A stretch of DNA of 49,388 nt, from positions 47,622 to 97,009 of the forward strand of contig JAHFEG010000006.1 in the NCBI GenBank assembly GCA_023248595.1, written 5' to 3'. A program made the position numbers and the translations under genes. Positions 17,397 to 26,201 of this stretch are shown here, one piece after another; the first letter of the stretch is position 1; each line of letters begins with the position of its first letter. The notes beneath the pieces were generated by a model. The model ran no database searches, was not told where the DNA came from, and was given only the letters and a program-made list of their open reading frames with translations. Origin of the DNA: Myxococcales bacterium (lineage in GTDB: Bacteria > Myxococcota > UBA727 > JABDBI01).

Positions 17397-18896
17397 ATGC
17401 CCAAACAATTGCCTGGTGAACTTTTAAAGCTACAGTTGCGTGTTGAAGAAGCTGCCAGAAGTTATGGTTTAAGCTTTTTTCAAACTTGTTATGAAGTTTT
17501 AGATTACGATGAAATTAATATGGTTGCTTCTTATATGGGTTTTCCCGTCCGTTATCCGCATTGGAAATGGGGCATGGAATATGAGCGATTATCGAAAAAT
17601 TATGAATACGGCATGGGTAAGATTTACGAGCTCGTGATTAATAATGACCCTTGCTATGCTTACTTGCTCGAAAGCAATTCTTATGTCGATCAAAAATTAG
17701 TGATGTGCCATGTTACGGGTCACAATGATTTTTTCAAAAACAATTTTGCATTTGCGCATACCAATCGAAAAATGATGGATGAAATGGCTAATCATGCCAC
17801 ACGTATCAGGCGCTATATGGATTGGTATGGTGTCGATAAAGTAGAAAGTTTTATTGATAGAGTTTTATCGATTGATAACTTAATCGATTGCCATGCCGCG
17901 TTTATTAAACGGGGAAAAATTGTCGATGAAGAGGAAGAGGAACCAAAAGGCGAAGGTCAAGTTCAAGTCAGCAGATTACCTGCCGATAAAGAGTATATGG
18001 ATCGTTATGTCAATCCAGATGATTTTATCGAACTGCAAAAGCAAAAGTTAAAAGCAAAGGCGGAGAAAGCAAGAAAATTCCCAAAAGAACCTGCGCGCGA
18101 TGTGATGAAATTTCTCATGATGCATGCACCGCTGGTGCGTTGGCAACGCGATGTCATGGATATGCTGTGGAAAGAGGCCCATTATTTTGTGCCTCAGGCG
18201 ATGACGAAAATTATGAATGAAGGTTGGGCTTCCTATTGGCACGCAAAACTGATGACAGAAAAAGTGATGGAATCATCAGAAGTTATCGATTTTGCAGACA
18301 GGCATTCTGGTGTGGTTTCTATGCAGCCAGGGCAGCTAAATCCCTATAAACTTGGGATTGAATTATATCGTGACATTGAAGATCGATGGAACAAAGGGCG
18401 CTTTGGAAGTGATTGGGATAATTGTACGAGCATGGCAGAAAGGCGCAATTGGGATAAGCAGTTGGGACGAGGGCGAGAAAAAATTTTTCAGGTGCGTAAA
18501 CTTTATAGCGACGTGATGTTTATTGATGAATTCTTCACGTTAGAATTTTGTAAACAACAAGGATTTTTTGCTTATGGCTACGATAAGAAGCGACAAGAAT
18601 TTATAATTGAGTCGAAAGATTTCCGTGAGGTTAAAAACAAGCTGCTGCAGTCATTGACGAACCTGGGTCAGCCTAACATTCGTGTGACGGATGGCAACTT
18701 TGAAAATAGAGCGGAGCTTCTTCTCGAGCATAAACATGAAGGTGTTGATTTGGATATGCAATATTCCAAGGAAACTTTGAAAAATATTTATGCAATTTGG
18801 ACACGGCCTGTGCATATTTTGAGTAGCTTGGAAGACAGGTGTTTTTGCTTAAGTTTTGATGGCGAATCGTTTAAAGAAAAATTAATCTCAAAATAA
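17397..18896 (+). CDS. spoVR: SpoVR family protein
   Basis: 499 residues, the family's usual size. Seen: SpoVR-type motifs such as HVTGHNDFFKNNFAF, MDWYGVDKVESFIDRVL and NEGWASYWHAKLM, where His and Glu residues are laid out as in a possible metal centre. Last gene of the prkA-yeaH-spoVR operon. SpoVR is needed for spore cortex in Bacillus, but the Gram-negative homologue (YcgB) has a stress role not understood in molecular terms. A palindromic repeat follows directly. Confidence 0.95.
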   Translation: MPKQLPGELLKLQLRVEEAARSYGLSFFQTCYEVLDYDEINMVASYMGFPVRYPHWKWGMEYERLSKNYEYGMGKIYELVINNDPCYAYLLESNSYVDQKLVMCHVTGHNDFFKNNFAFAHTNRKMMDEMANHATRIRRYMDWYGVDKVESFIDRVLSIDNLIDCHAAFIKRGKIVDEEEEEPKGEGQVQVSRLPADKEYMDRYVNPDDFIELQKQKLKAKAEKARKFPKEPARDVMKFLMMHAPLVRWQRDVMDMLWKEAHYFVPQAMTKIMNEGWASYWHAKLMTEKVMESSEVIDFADRHSGVVSMQPGQLNPYKLGIELYRDIEDRWNKGRFGSDWDNCTSMAERRNWDKQLGRGREKIFQVRKLYSDVMFIDEFFTLEFCKQQGFFAYGYDKKRQEFIIESKDFREVKNKLLQSLTNLGQPNIRVTDGNFENRAELLLEHKHEGVDLDMQYSKETLKNIYAIWTRPVHILSSLEDRCFCLSFDGESFKEKLISK

Positions 18897-18898
18897 TT

Positions 18899-19012
18899 CG
18901 TCATTGCGAGAACCACAGCAACATTGTCATCCCGCACTTGGTGTGGGATCCAGGATTTCATGGATTCCGGAACAAGTCTGGAATGACCAAGCGGTGACGA
19001 GAAGGATTTCTC
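18899..19012. repeat. dispersed palindromic repeats between spoVR and the ferredoxin gene
   Basis: GTCATTGCGAG at 18900 is followed by an element beginning ATTGTCATCCC at 18923, which contains the hairpin ATCCCGCAC/GTGTGGGAT and ends in GAATGACCAA near 18989. This is the GTCATCCC type of intergenic repeat, also present at 25061. The remaining bases to 19012 form a small hairpin (GAGAA, GGAT, TTCTC) that places the next gene's Shine-Dalgarno in and beside the loop. Confidence 0.7.
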
Positions 19013-19486
19013 ATGATCAGTAATACAAAATGGTGGCATGCTCAGTTTAATTTAGGTTGGCGCAGTTTTTTGCATTATTTAAAAATAATGTGGCCTTGGG
19101 CTCCTAAGGCAGACTTAAATCAATTTCAAAAAAATTATGTTCCAGAAGGTTTGCCACAGTATTCGATTTTGCATCGACAGATTGCTCATGAGCCAGGTCG
19201 CTGTACTGCTTGTGGATTGTGTGATGCGTCTTGCCCTATTTTGCGAACAGGAACCAATGGTGCATTTTTGGGGCCCATGCGTTTAGTAATAGGAGCTATG
19301 CGTGGCGGCCCTATATTGCAATATGTTATGGCTGATTTTGCTTTTTTTAACAACGAAAGCTGTGCTACTTGTAGAGAATGTCAAAAAGCATGCCCAGAAG
19401 AAATTTCAATCCTAAAGCTCGCCGATGAATTTGCCAAACAGTGGCAACAGGTTATCGACCAACGTGGAAGATCAAGGGCTAGTTGA
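19013..19486 (+). CDS. short GlpC-like ferredoxin with two [4Fe-4S] cluster motifs
   Basis: 157 residues. Two clusters: CTACGLCDASCP at about 64-75 and CATCRECQKACP at about 119-130. They have the C-x2-C-x2-C-x3-CP spacing and separation seen in GlpC, HdrC and fumarate-reductase-type iron-sulphur proteins. GlpC is about 400 residues and carries two C-terminal CCG domains that bind quinone or heme; here the protein ends after the ferredoxin part. AAGGA precedes the ATG. Because glpA and glpB occur in the window, it may be the electron-transfer subunit of the glycerol-3-phosphate dehydrogenase, but it could serve another flavoenzyme. Confidence 0.7.
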   Translation: MISNTKWWHAQFNLGWRSFLHYLKIMWPWAPKADLNQFQKNYVPEGLPQYSILHRQIAHEPGRCTACGLCDASCPILRTGTNGAFLGPMRLVIGAMRGGPILQYVMADFAFFNNESCATCRECQKACPEEISILKLADEFAKQWQQVIDQRGRSRAS

Positions 19487-19499
19487 ATTCAGTAACAAT

Positions 19500-19970
19500 T
19501 TAGTCAAGTAGTTCCTTGGACTCATAATAAAATTCATCATCGAATTCCTTGAAAATAGATTGAGCGCGTTTTATCAAGCAAGATGCCTTTGTCCCATTCA
19601 GGAAGATGCTACGGATTTCAAGTTTTAGAAGAAGATGCTGAATCCAGGTCTCAAGCATAAAGGCTGTTTCGTAGGCATTATGATTTTCAAGATTTCCTGA
19701 AGCCTTATTTTTCCATTGATAGGAAACTTTACTTTTCAATGTTTCCCAATCTGAAATTTCATGTGTGATAATCAAGTCGTATAGATGAGCCAACAGAAAT
19801 ATCTCGAGAGTGGTTTTTTGTCTGCGACTGACTATGTTGTTAATCTCATCGATAGATAAAGAAATGGCTTTTCTTTCAAATAAGTCTGACTCTAATAAAG
19901 AATGTCCTAAACCTGCATATGATTGTAAAGAAAGCAGGGATAAGCAAAGGCAAATAAAAGAAATTTTCAT
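19500..19970 (-). CDS. secreted small protein of unknown function
   Basis: 156 residues. Clear Sec signal (ISFICLCLSLLSLQSYA, cleavage before GLG at about residue 20). The rest is predicted mostly helical (TTLEIFLLAHLYDLIITHEI; TAFMLETWIQHLLLKLEI), with one Cys in the mature part. No family recognised. It begins eight bases after the binding-protein gene at 19979 on the same strand and is surely co-transcribed, so the two may act together in the periplasm. Confidence 0.6.
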   Translation of the reverse strand: MKISFICLCLSLLSLQSYAGLGHSLLESDLFERKAISLSIDEINNIVSRRQKTTLEIFLLAHLYDLIITHEISDWETLKSKVSYQWKNKASGNLENHNAYETAFMLETWIQHLLLKLEIRSIFLNGTKASCLIKRAQSIFKEFDDEFYYESKELLD

Positions 19971-19978
19971 TTATGATC

Positions 19979-20947
19979 TCATCGTAAAGCTTGTATGGCG
20001 TGTTGATGGTAAGCTGCATAATTAAGCAGATTGACAGAGAGTTCGGGGGCGATTCCCAGTTGCGTAGCAGTCGTGATATTGATGGCCATGTCAAGACCTT
20101 CGGGTTCCATAATTTTTGGGTTTTTTGGCGAGAAATTTTCAAATACAATGCGGTTGGCAAGTCTTGCTGCTTGTCTGCCGACCCAAACATAATCGACGGC
20201 AAAACTAATGAGTGCGCCGCGTGCAACAAATCCATCGTCAAGAGCAAAAAATGGAAGCTTGTGAGCAATGCAAAATTGTTGGGAGGCATCCCATGCTTTT
20301 AAGTGAAGTGCTGTGGGATCGCTGATCATCCAAAGTGCATCAATGGGATTTTTAAGCTCGTCGAGTGCTTTTTTTGCTTCGCTGGGCAGAGAAATTTCGA
20401 TTCCTACAAGATGAATCCCTATTTTTTGTGCTGCAATTGTTGCTTGTTCGACAGTGCTTTTAGATTGGGTTGGATTATATAAAACACCAATTTTTTTCAC
20501 TTTTGGAAAAAGTGTCTGCAGGGCTTGTAATTGCTTTTCGTAAGAAAATTCAAGACGAATTCCAAAGACATTTGGCAACTCTAATTCATAGTCTTCTAAT
20601 TTAGGAACTAAACAGTAAATCACTGGTATTTTAGCAGCATACTTTTTAGCCGTATTGGCACTTTTTGGGCCAATAGCAATGATAATTTGTGGTGATAAAG
20701 CAACGATTTGCTTCATGATGTCATTTGCTTTTGCTGTGTCTCCTTCTAAGGAAAATTCAGTGAAATCAACTTGGGATTCAATGGTGATACCCGTGATAAC
20801 GCGCTTATAAAGTGGCAAGGCATCATCGAGGAGAACGGCATATAAAGATGCGTAGGCCGAAGAGTAAATGCTCAATGATGTACAATAAAAAAACAGCCAA
20901 AAAGCAATTACCTTTAAGTTGCAATTTTTCTTGAGAATTGTGTTCAT
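19979..20947 (-). CDS. ABC transporter substrate-binding protein, PF04392 (TrpX/DUF534-like) family
   Basis: 322 residues. Signal or anchor at about 12-33. Type-1 periplasmic binding fold: QIIIAIGPKSANTAKKY, IPVIYCLVPK, KKIGVLYNPTQSKSTVEQA and LPFFALDDGFVARGALISFAVDY are typical of the family, which binds amino acids or related small molecules. Family members usually sit beside permease and ATPase genes. Here neither is present, only the small secreted protein downstream, so it may be an orphan binder or a sensor. Confidence 0.8.
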   Translation of the reverse strand: MNTILKKNCNLKVIAFWLFFYCTSLSIYSSAYASLYAVLLDDALPLYKRVITGITIESQVDFTEFSLEGDTAKANDIMKQIVALSPQIIIAIGPKSANTAKKYAAKIPVIYCLVPKLEDYELELPNVFGIRLEFSYEKQLQALQTLFPKVKKIGVLYNPTQSKSTVEQATIAAQKIGIHLVGIEISLPSEAKKALDELKNPIDALWMISDPTALHLKAWDASQQFCIAHKLPFFALDDGFVARGALISFAVDYVWVGRQAARLANRIVFENFSPKNPKIMEPEGLDMAINITTATQLGIAPELSVNLLNYAAYHQHAIQALR

Positions 20948-21055
20948 GCATCTAATAACATTGTATGAGTGACGAATACTCCCAATTTTGATCAGGTATC
21001 CAATTTCTACATGTGGTTAGTAGAATAAACAAGTTACAAAAATATGGGGATAATT

Positions 21056-21724
21056 ATGACGTTAGCGATGCTTCCAATAGATGGCCCAAAAGCCTACAAT
21101 GCGACCTACAAAAGCATGACTTTAGATGGCGCACTTGGCAGAGTTCATCAAAGTATTGATAAATCGGCAGACAAATTGATACATCACGCAAAAGATGAGT
21201 TTCATTTAACAGGAGCGGGTTATGAGACGAGAAAACGTAAATTTCTAAATACAATGAAAACTTTTTATAATGCAGGTGGGGCTGCAGGTGCTGTTGGTGG
21301 CACAGCTTTGATGGTTCCTGCTGATTTGCTATTGGGACGAGGCAATGTTCCTGAAGCCGGAAAAAAAGCGACATTTTTAGATGACGGCGCTTTGGGTAAA
21401 GGCTCTATGTTTGTAGGAATGCTGACATCTGGAGGTGCTGAGTTCATCGGTAAAGGTGTCGGTTGCACCGCTGCGGCTGTTTCTATTGCAGCAAAAGACA
21501 CCGAGGATTCACCAAAAAGATGGATTAAGGATGGCACAAGCACAGGCGGTAAATTTGCTGGAAAAACCGTGGGCCATGTGATGGGCACCGGCCTTGGTCT
21601 GGCAACTGATATTGTCAGATTGCCTTCGATTATCGTGAAAGGAACTCTAAAAGGTGTTTGTGCGGTGCTCGGAGGAACCATTGGTTTTTTCGCAGGTTCC
21701 GTTCGAGCGATTATCAACAGGTGA
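21056..21724 (+). CDS. glycine-rich, membrane-active-looking protein of unknown function
   Basis: 222 residues from the ATG at 21056 (GGGGA five bases upstream; an ATG at 21044 is less likely). The first 75 residues are charged and helical ([23 protein letters not shown]). The rest consists of about four Gly/Ala-rich hydrophobic segments with G-x3-G spacing ([67 protein letters not shown]) separated by charged stretches. Glycine zippers of this kind pack in membranes or form pores. There is no Sec signal. No family recognised. Its last 11 bases overlap the convergent dut gene. Confidence 0.55.
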   Translation: MTLAMLPIDGPKAYNATYKSMTLDGALGRVHQSIDKSADKLIHHAKDEFHLTGAGYETRKRKFLNTMKTFYNAGGAAGAVGGTALMVPADLLLGRGNVPEAGKKATFLDDGALGKGSMFVGMLTSGGAEFIGKGVGCTAAAVSIAAKDTEDSPKRWIKDGTSTGGKFAGKTVGHVMGTGLGLATDIVRLPSIIVKGTLKGVCAVLGGTIGFFAGSVRAIINR

Positions 21725-22190
21725 TCCCTGTCGATCCAAATCCTTTGTCTGCTCGCTCAGTTTCATCAAGAGAAAGGCAAGGGGTCAAAGAAGAAGCGAG
21801 CGCGGGTGCTATGACCATTTGGGCGATGCGCATGCCGCGTTCTATTGTAAAATCACTCTCGCCAAGATTGATTAAAATGACTTTAATCTCACCTCGGTAG
21901 TCAGCATCAATTGTCCCCGGCGAATTGAGAACAGTGATGCCATTTTTAAATGCCAAGCCGGATCTGGGACGTATTTGTGCTTCATAATTAGGTGGCAAAG
22001 CGATCGCTATCCCCGTGGGAACCAAAGCGCGCTGCAAAGGACGAAGAGTAATGGATTTTAAATTCGCTGCCACAAGATCAAAACCTGCCGCCAGAAGACT
22101 TGCTTTTTTAGGAAACAATTCTTCTTGAGCTGCTTTGCCCCCTTGAGCTGCTTTTTCATCGACAAACATTAAACGGATTTCTGGGTTCAT
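21714..22190 (-). CDS. dut: deoxyuridine 5'-triphosphate nucleotidohydrolase (dUTPase)
   Basis: 158 residues. Hydrolyses dUTP to dUMP and pyrophosphate as a trimer. All five motifs are visible: AAGFDLVAA (1), RPRSGLA (2), the [11 protein letters not shown] stretch with the catalytic Asp (3), GMRIAQMVI (4) and the C-terminal [10 protein letters not shown] arm (5). An insert near the N-terminus ([15 protein letters not shown]) is slightly longer than in E. coli. It lies 20 bases after ftsY on the same strand. Confidence 0.97.
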   Translation of the reverse strand: MNPEIRLMFVDEKAAQGGKAAQEELFPKKASLLAAGFDLVAANLKSITLRPLQRALVPTGIAIALPPNYEAQIRPRSGLAFKNGITVLNSPGTIDADYRGEIKVILINLGESDFTIERGMRIAQMVIAPALASSLTPCLSLDETERADKGFGSTGITC

Positions 22191-22210
22191 AAAGTTTCCT
22201 TTTTATTTTT

Positions 22211-23260
22211 TTAAGCAAAAAGCGCGTTCAAAAATTCTTTTGGTTCAAATGCTCGCAAGTCATCAGCAGCTTCTCCCACGCCAATGTAGCGAATAGGAAT
22301 TTTAAGTTCATCGATGATACCCAGCACGATGCCTCCTTTTGCTGTACCATCCAATTTAGTGAGCACGATACCTGTTAGTGGTGTGCTTTCTGAAAACTGT
22401 TTTGCTTGCATCAGCGCATTTTGCCCCATGGTCGCATCTAATACCAAAAGCACTTCATGAGGGGCGCCTGCTTGGGCTTTGCCAAGGACGCGATGTGCCT
22501 TTTTGAGTTCATCCATTAAGTTCGATTTTGTGTGTAGTCTGCCGGCAGTATCACAAAGCACGAAATCTGCTTTTTCTGCTTTGCCTTTTTGGACAGTATC
22601 AAAAAGAACAGAGGCTGGATCTGCATTTTCTGAACCAGTCACCAAAGATGCGCCCGAACGGTCAGCCCAAACAGCCAATTGCTCACTGGCAGCGGCTCTA
22701 AAGGTATCGCCAGCACCCAGCACAACACGTTTCCCTTGAGCATGTAATTGAGAAGATATTTTTCCGATCGTGGTGGTTTTCCCCACGCCATTAACGCCAA
22801 CAAACATAACAACAGTTGTTGAATTAGGCTCGGTGGTCTCGAGAGGTTTGTGCAAAACAGAGCATAAAATTTCTTGCATTTGAGATCGCAGAGCATCTTT
22901 AATCTGTTCACTGTTTTGAAGTTTTCCTGATCGGATACCTTCAGCAACCATATCGAGAAGTTTTTGGCTGGTTTTAACCCCGATATCGGCGCTAAACAAA
23001 ATACTTTCCAATTCAACTAATGTTTCATTCTGGATAGGCTTTTGTCCAGACAGCATATTTGAAAGGCGTGAAAAAAATCCATCCTTGGTTTTATGCAGGG
23101 CAGTTGACAAAGAAGCCTTAGGGCTTTCTATTTTGATAAGCTCTTGTGTCAGTATTTCGATGCGTTCTTTGCGTTTTTTACGTAAAAAAGTAAAACCAAG
23201 CCAAACGAAAGAAGCGACAAACAACACCAATAAAGTTGTAAAAAAAAGATCCGACCACAT
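22211..23260 (-). CDS. ftsY: signal recognition particle receptor FtsY
   Basis: 349 residues. SRP-family GTPase NG domain: GVNGVGKTTTIGKI (G1), DTFRAAASEQLAVWADR (G2), DTAGRLHTK (G3), TKLDGTAKGG (G4 and beyond). Unlike E. coli, it begins with a true transmembrane helix (LFFTTLLVLFVASFVWLGFTF) followed by a basic stretch, instead of a long acidic A domain. The form is commoner in delta-type bacteria. It docks ribosome-SRP complexes at the inner membrane. Operon with dut. Confidence 0.96.
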   Translation of the reverse strand: MWSDLFFTTLLVLFVASFVWLGFTFLRKKRKERIEILTQELIKIESPKASLSTALHKTKDGFFSRLSNMLSGQKPIQNETLVELESILFSADIGVKTSQKLLDMVAEGIRSGKLQNSEQIKDALRSQMQEILCSVLHKPLETTEPNSTTVVMFVGVNGVGKTTTIGKISSQLHAQGKRVVLGAGDTFRAAASEQLAVWADRSGASLVTGSENADPASVLFDTVQKGKAEKADFVLCDTAGRLHTKSNLMDELKKAHRVLGKAQAGAPHEVLLVLDATMGQNALMQAKQFSESTPLTGIVLTKLDGTAKGGIVLGIIDELKIPIRYIGVGEAADDLRAFEPKEFLNALFA

Positions 23261-23329
23261 ATGATATCCAATAAAAACTTTTTAAAAAAATAAACCAAAA
23301 AGGTTTTCGCTTAAAGAAAAAGGCTAAAA

Positions 23330-23755
23330 ATGAAAGGCGTTTATCACAATCTAGACATCATCTACTCCCAATTAAATGCGGACTATTTTCAAAATCAGAT
23401 CCAAACTTCCGTCACTTGGGGTAAATGGGGAAGCAGCCGGCGTCAGACATATTCAATTCGCCTTGGATCATATGATGCATCGAGGCGCTTGATTACCATT
23501 CATCCGGCAATGGATCAAGCGAGTGTCCCTCGTATTTGTGTGTCGCGCATTGTCTATCATGAGATGTTGCATCAAAAGCACCCTGTGCGTCATAAAAATG
23601 GTCGACGCTTGGTGCATACGGCAATTTTTCGTGAGGACGAGAAAATCTTTTTAGGGGCAGAGTTGGCAGATCAGTGGTTTCAGCAAAATTTGGAGCGGAT
23701 TTTACGGCATCGGCCGATCCATTTAAAAAATTGGACGAATGTCTTGACTGTTTAA
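23330..23755 (+). CDS. SprT-like zinc metalloprotease-fold protein
   Basis: 141 residues. HExxH-type motif YHEMLHQKHPV at about residues 77-87, preceded by the SprT-like N-terminal pattern (LDIIYSQLNADYF, then the ITIHP strand), with a third candidate ligand in HTAIFREDEK. The size fits the bare SprT-like domain without a zinc ribbon. Activity and substrate are unknown; eukaryotic Spartan relatives cut DNA-protein crosslinks. Divergent from ftsY; tRNA-Gly follows. Confidence 0.8.
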   Translation: MKGVYHNLDIIYSQLNADYFQNQIQTSVTWGKWGSSRRQTYSIRLGSYDASRRLITIHPAMDQASVPRICVSRIVYHEMLHQKHPVRHKNGRRLVHTAIFREDEKIFLGAELADQWFQQNLERILRHRPIHLKNWTNVLTV

Positions 23756-23791
23756 GTTTGCTATCGCATAAGAAACCCACTTTAGATCACT

Positions 23792-23866
<75 letters not shown>

Positions 23867-23872
23867 TTTTCT

Positions 23873-24313
23873 TTAGCGCAACCATCCTGGTAAGCGTTTT
23901 AGATGCAAAATAAAGTAAAAAAAAAGACCAATTCCGAGCGCTGCGCCCAATGCGTCTGCGACCCAATCTGCAGAACTAGACATGCGATGGGGTGTAAAAA
24001 TTTGATGCACTTCATCGAACATCGCGTATGAAATTGCCAAAATCCATGCTTCTAAATAAGTTCGGTAGTCCACAAGGCGTCGTCTTAAGCCCGCACCCAA
24101 AGCTGCGGCTGCGCCAACTCCAAAAAAAGCGATAGCGTGAAGTAATTTATCACTATTGGGAAATCTGAAAAATCGGGGAACCGGAGGGTGGCTTAGGCTC
24201 GATAAATAATAAATCACCATGCACGCGGCTAGGAATGGTGAATAATACAAAAGGACCAGGGACCATCGGTAAAAACGTGTAAGCAAGCAAAATTCCTTAT
24301 TCCTGGTAGACAT
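23873..24313 (-). CDS. VanZ-like family membrane protein
   Basis: 146 residues, about four transmembrane helices. VanZ motifs: SDKLLHAIAFFGVG in the middle and DEVHQIFTPHRMSSSADWVADALGAALG towards the end. VanZ itself gives low-level teicoplanin resistance, but most chromosomal relatives have no known function. It converges on the tRNA-Gly gene and is divergent from ruvA. Confidence 0.85.
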   Translation of the reverse strand: MSTRNKEFCLLTRFYRWSLVLLYYSPFLAACMVIYYLSSLSHPPVPRFFRFPNSDKLLHAIAFFGVGAAAALGAGLRRRLVDYRTYLEAWILAISYAMFDEVHQIFTPHRMSSSADWVADALGAALGIGLFFYFILHLKRLPGWLR

Positions 24314-24364
24314 CGAAAGTCAAAAAAACTAGCTTAATGCTGTCAGTTTAACAAGGGGCTTTTT

Positions 24365-24955
24365 GTGATAGCGTTTTTATCTGGAAGTGTTCAGGCAAAG
24401 AATTTACGAGCAGTTATTGTATTGGTCAGCGGGGTAGGTTACCGCGTTTCCATGCCGCTTTCTGATATTTCTCGTGTGGGCTTCGTTGGAGAAGCTGTTT
24501 CCTTACACATTCATACCCATGTGCGGGAAGATGCTTTAGATCTGTATGGTTTTTTGGCAGAAGACAGCTTGGTCTTATTTGAACATTTGATTTCTATTTC
24601 AGGGGTGGGTCCTAAATTGGCTTTGTCGCTTCTTTCTGGAATGGAAACAAAACAACTGATTCAAACTCTCGTCAACGGAGATTATGTCACTTTGACTCAG
24701 GTGCCAGGTGTTGGTCAAAAAACAGCACAGCGTTTGGTTTTGGAATTGAAAGATCGCTTGAGCCAAAGCATGTTGGTCTTACCGAACTCTGCAAATAATT
24801 TTTCTCATGTGCTTTCTGATTTACGTTCGGCTATTGCTAACCTTGGATATAAGCCAGCGATTGTTGAAAAAGCTGTCAAATCTGTGGAGTCTATGGCTAA
24901 GCAAGGGTTACCATTGGAGATATTAGTAAAAGAAGCGCTTAGGCAGTTGAATTAA
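24365..24955 (+). CDS. ruvA: Holliday junction branch migration protein RuvA
   Basis: 196 residues from GTG. N-terminal OB fold (MIAFLSGSVQ, VSGVGYRVSMPL), tandem helix-hairpin-helix (SISGVGPKLALSLLSGM; QVPGVGQKTAQRLVLELKDRL), and a C-terminal RuvB-contacting domain (ALRQLN end). A tetramer binds four-way junctions. ruvB follows after a 229-base gap holding a dispersed repeat. ruvC is not in the usual place upstream. Confidence 0.96.
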   Translation: MIAFLSGSVQAKNLRAVIVLVSGVGYRVSMPLSDISRVGFVGEAVSLHIHTHVREDALDLYGFLAEDSLVLFEHLISISGVGPKLALSLLSGMETKQLIQTLVNGDYVTLTQVPGVGQKTAQRLVLELKDRLSQSMLVLPNSANNFSHVLSDLRSAIANLGYKPAIVEKAVKSVESMAKQGLPLEILVKEALRQLN

Positions 24956-25060
24956 GAAATCTTGTTAAAACGCCCAAGCGAACAAATGTTCTCTACCCAA
25001 TCAGAAATTGAAATGATAGGTCCGGGCTAGGCTTTTGTATGGGCGTATTTATGAGTTTAA

Positions 25061-25136
25061 TTGTCATCCCGGACTCGTTCCGGGATCTAGACCCTGAGCG
25101 TTGGGATCTGGATGCCAGCCTGCGCTGGCATGACAA
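25061..25136. repeat. composite dispersed palindromic repeat between ruvA and ruvB
   Basis: TTGTCA at 25061 and TGACAA at 25131-25136 bound a 76-base element. Inside are two hairpins: ATCCCGGA/TCCGGGAT around CTCGT, and ATGCCAGC/GCTGGCAT around CTGC. The second hairpin is the module seen at 7694-7804, and the first is the GTCATCCC module seen at 18923. This copy therefore joins the two repeat types. Confidence 0.85.
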
Positions 25137-25184
25137 ATCAAAAAACACGGCCAGGCTTGTGACTTTTTGCTTAGGATTTTTTTT

Positions 25185-26201
25185 GTGACAGATGAATCTT
25201 TTACGTCTTCTGAATTGCTCGATTCTGACGATGGCGGTTTGGAATTAACTTTGCGTCCCAAGGCATTTGACGAGTATGTGGGGCAAAAGACGTTAATTGA
25301 TAATTTAAAAATTTTTGCCAAAGCTGCTAAGCAACGTGGCGAGCCCATGGATCATGTTTTACTGTCGGGTCCACCGGGTTTAGGGAAAACCACGCTGGCG
25401 CATATTTTGGCGGCAGAACTTTCGGCACGTATTTTTGTCACTTCAGGCCCTGCAATTGAAAAAAAAGGAGACTTGGCTGGGTTGTTAACCAATTTAGAAG
25501 CAGGCGATATTTTATTTATCGATGAAATTCATCGTTTGGCAGCTGTGGTCGAAGAAAATCTCTATCCGGCCATGGAAGATTTCCGCTTTGACGTGATTGT
25601 TGGCGAAGGTGCACATGCACGTAGTATTTCTTTGAATATAAAACCCTTTACTTTGATAGGCGCGACGACCAAGACGGGACTTTTGACTTCTCCTCTTCGT
25701 GATCGGTTTGGATTTTCCACGAGGCTGGAATTCTACAGCATCGCAGAATTGACCCAAATTGTTTTTCGTTCGGCCAGTATTTTAAATATCGTGATCGATG
25801 AAGCTGGTGCTTATGAAATTGCGAAACGCAGTCGAGGCACTCCACGTATCGCCAATCGTTTGCTGCGGCGTGTGCGTGATTTTGCCGAAGTGTTGTATCA
25901 AGGCAAGATCGATCAAGAAATCGCGCAATCTGCGCTTCTTCAATTGGGCGTCGATTTGCATGGCCTCGATCAAATGGATATTCGCATCTTGACATTGCTG
26001 GTTCATACCTTTGAAGGGCAGCCTGTTGGTTTAGACACAATTGCTGCTGCTCTAGGTGAATCGGCCACGACCATTGAAGATGTCTATGAGCCGTATTTGC
26101 TTCAAGAAGGCTACTTGATGCGTACGCCTCGAGGACGCGTGGCCACAGCGCGTTGCTATGCGCATCTGGGAAAAACCATGAAACAAAAGGATTTGCTATG
26201 A
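25185..26201 (+). CDS. ruvB: Holliday junction branch migration DNA helicase RuvB
   Basis: 338 residues from the GTG at 25185 (AGGA eight bases upstream; a TTG at 25167 is discarded). AAA+ motor: Walker [13 protein letters not shown], Walker [11 protein letters not shown], sensor 1 GATTK, arginine finger region SPLRDRFGF, sensor 2 [16 protein letters not shown], and a C-terminal winged helix. Hexamers on RuvA drive branch migration. The stop overlaps the purB start (ATGA). Confidence 0.97.
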   Translation: MTDESFTSSELLDSDDGGLELTLRPKAFDEYVGQKTLIDNLKIFAKAAKQRGEPMDHVLLSGPPGLGKTTLAHILAAELSARIFVTSGPAIEKKGDLAGLLTNLEAGDILFIDEIHRLAAVVEENLYPAMEDFRFDVIVGEGAHARSISLNIKPFTLIGATTKTGLLTSPLRDRFGFSTRLEFYSIAELTQIVFRSASILNIVIDEAGAYEIAKRSRGTPRIANRLLRRVRDFAEVLYQGKIDQEIAQSALLQLGVDLHGLDQMDIRILTLLVHTFEGQPVGLDTIAAALGESATTIEDVYEPYLLQEGYLMRTPRGRVATARCYAHLGKTMKQKDLL

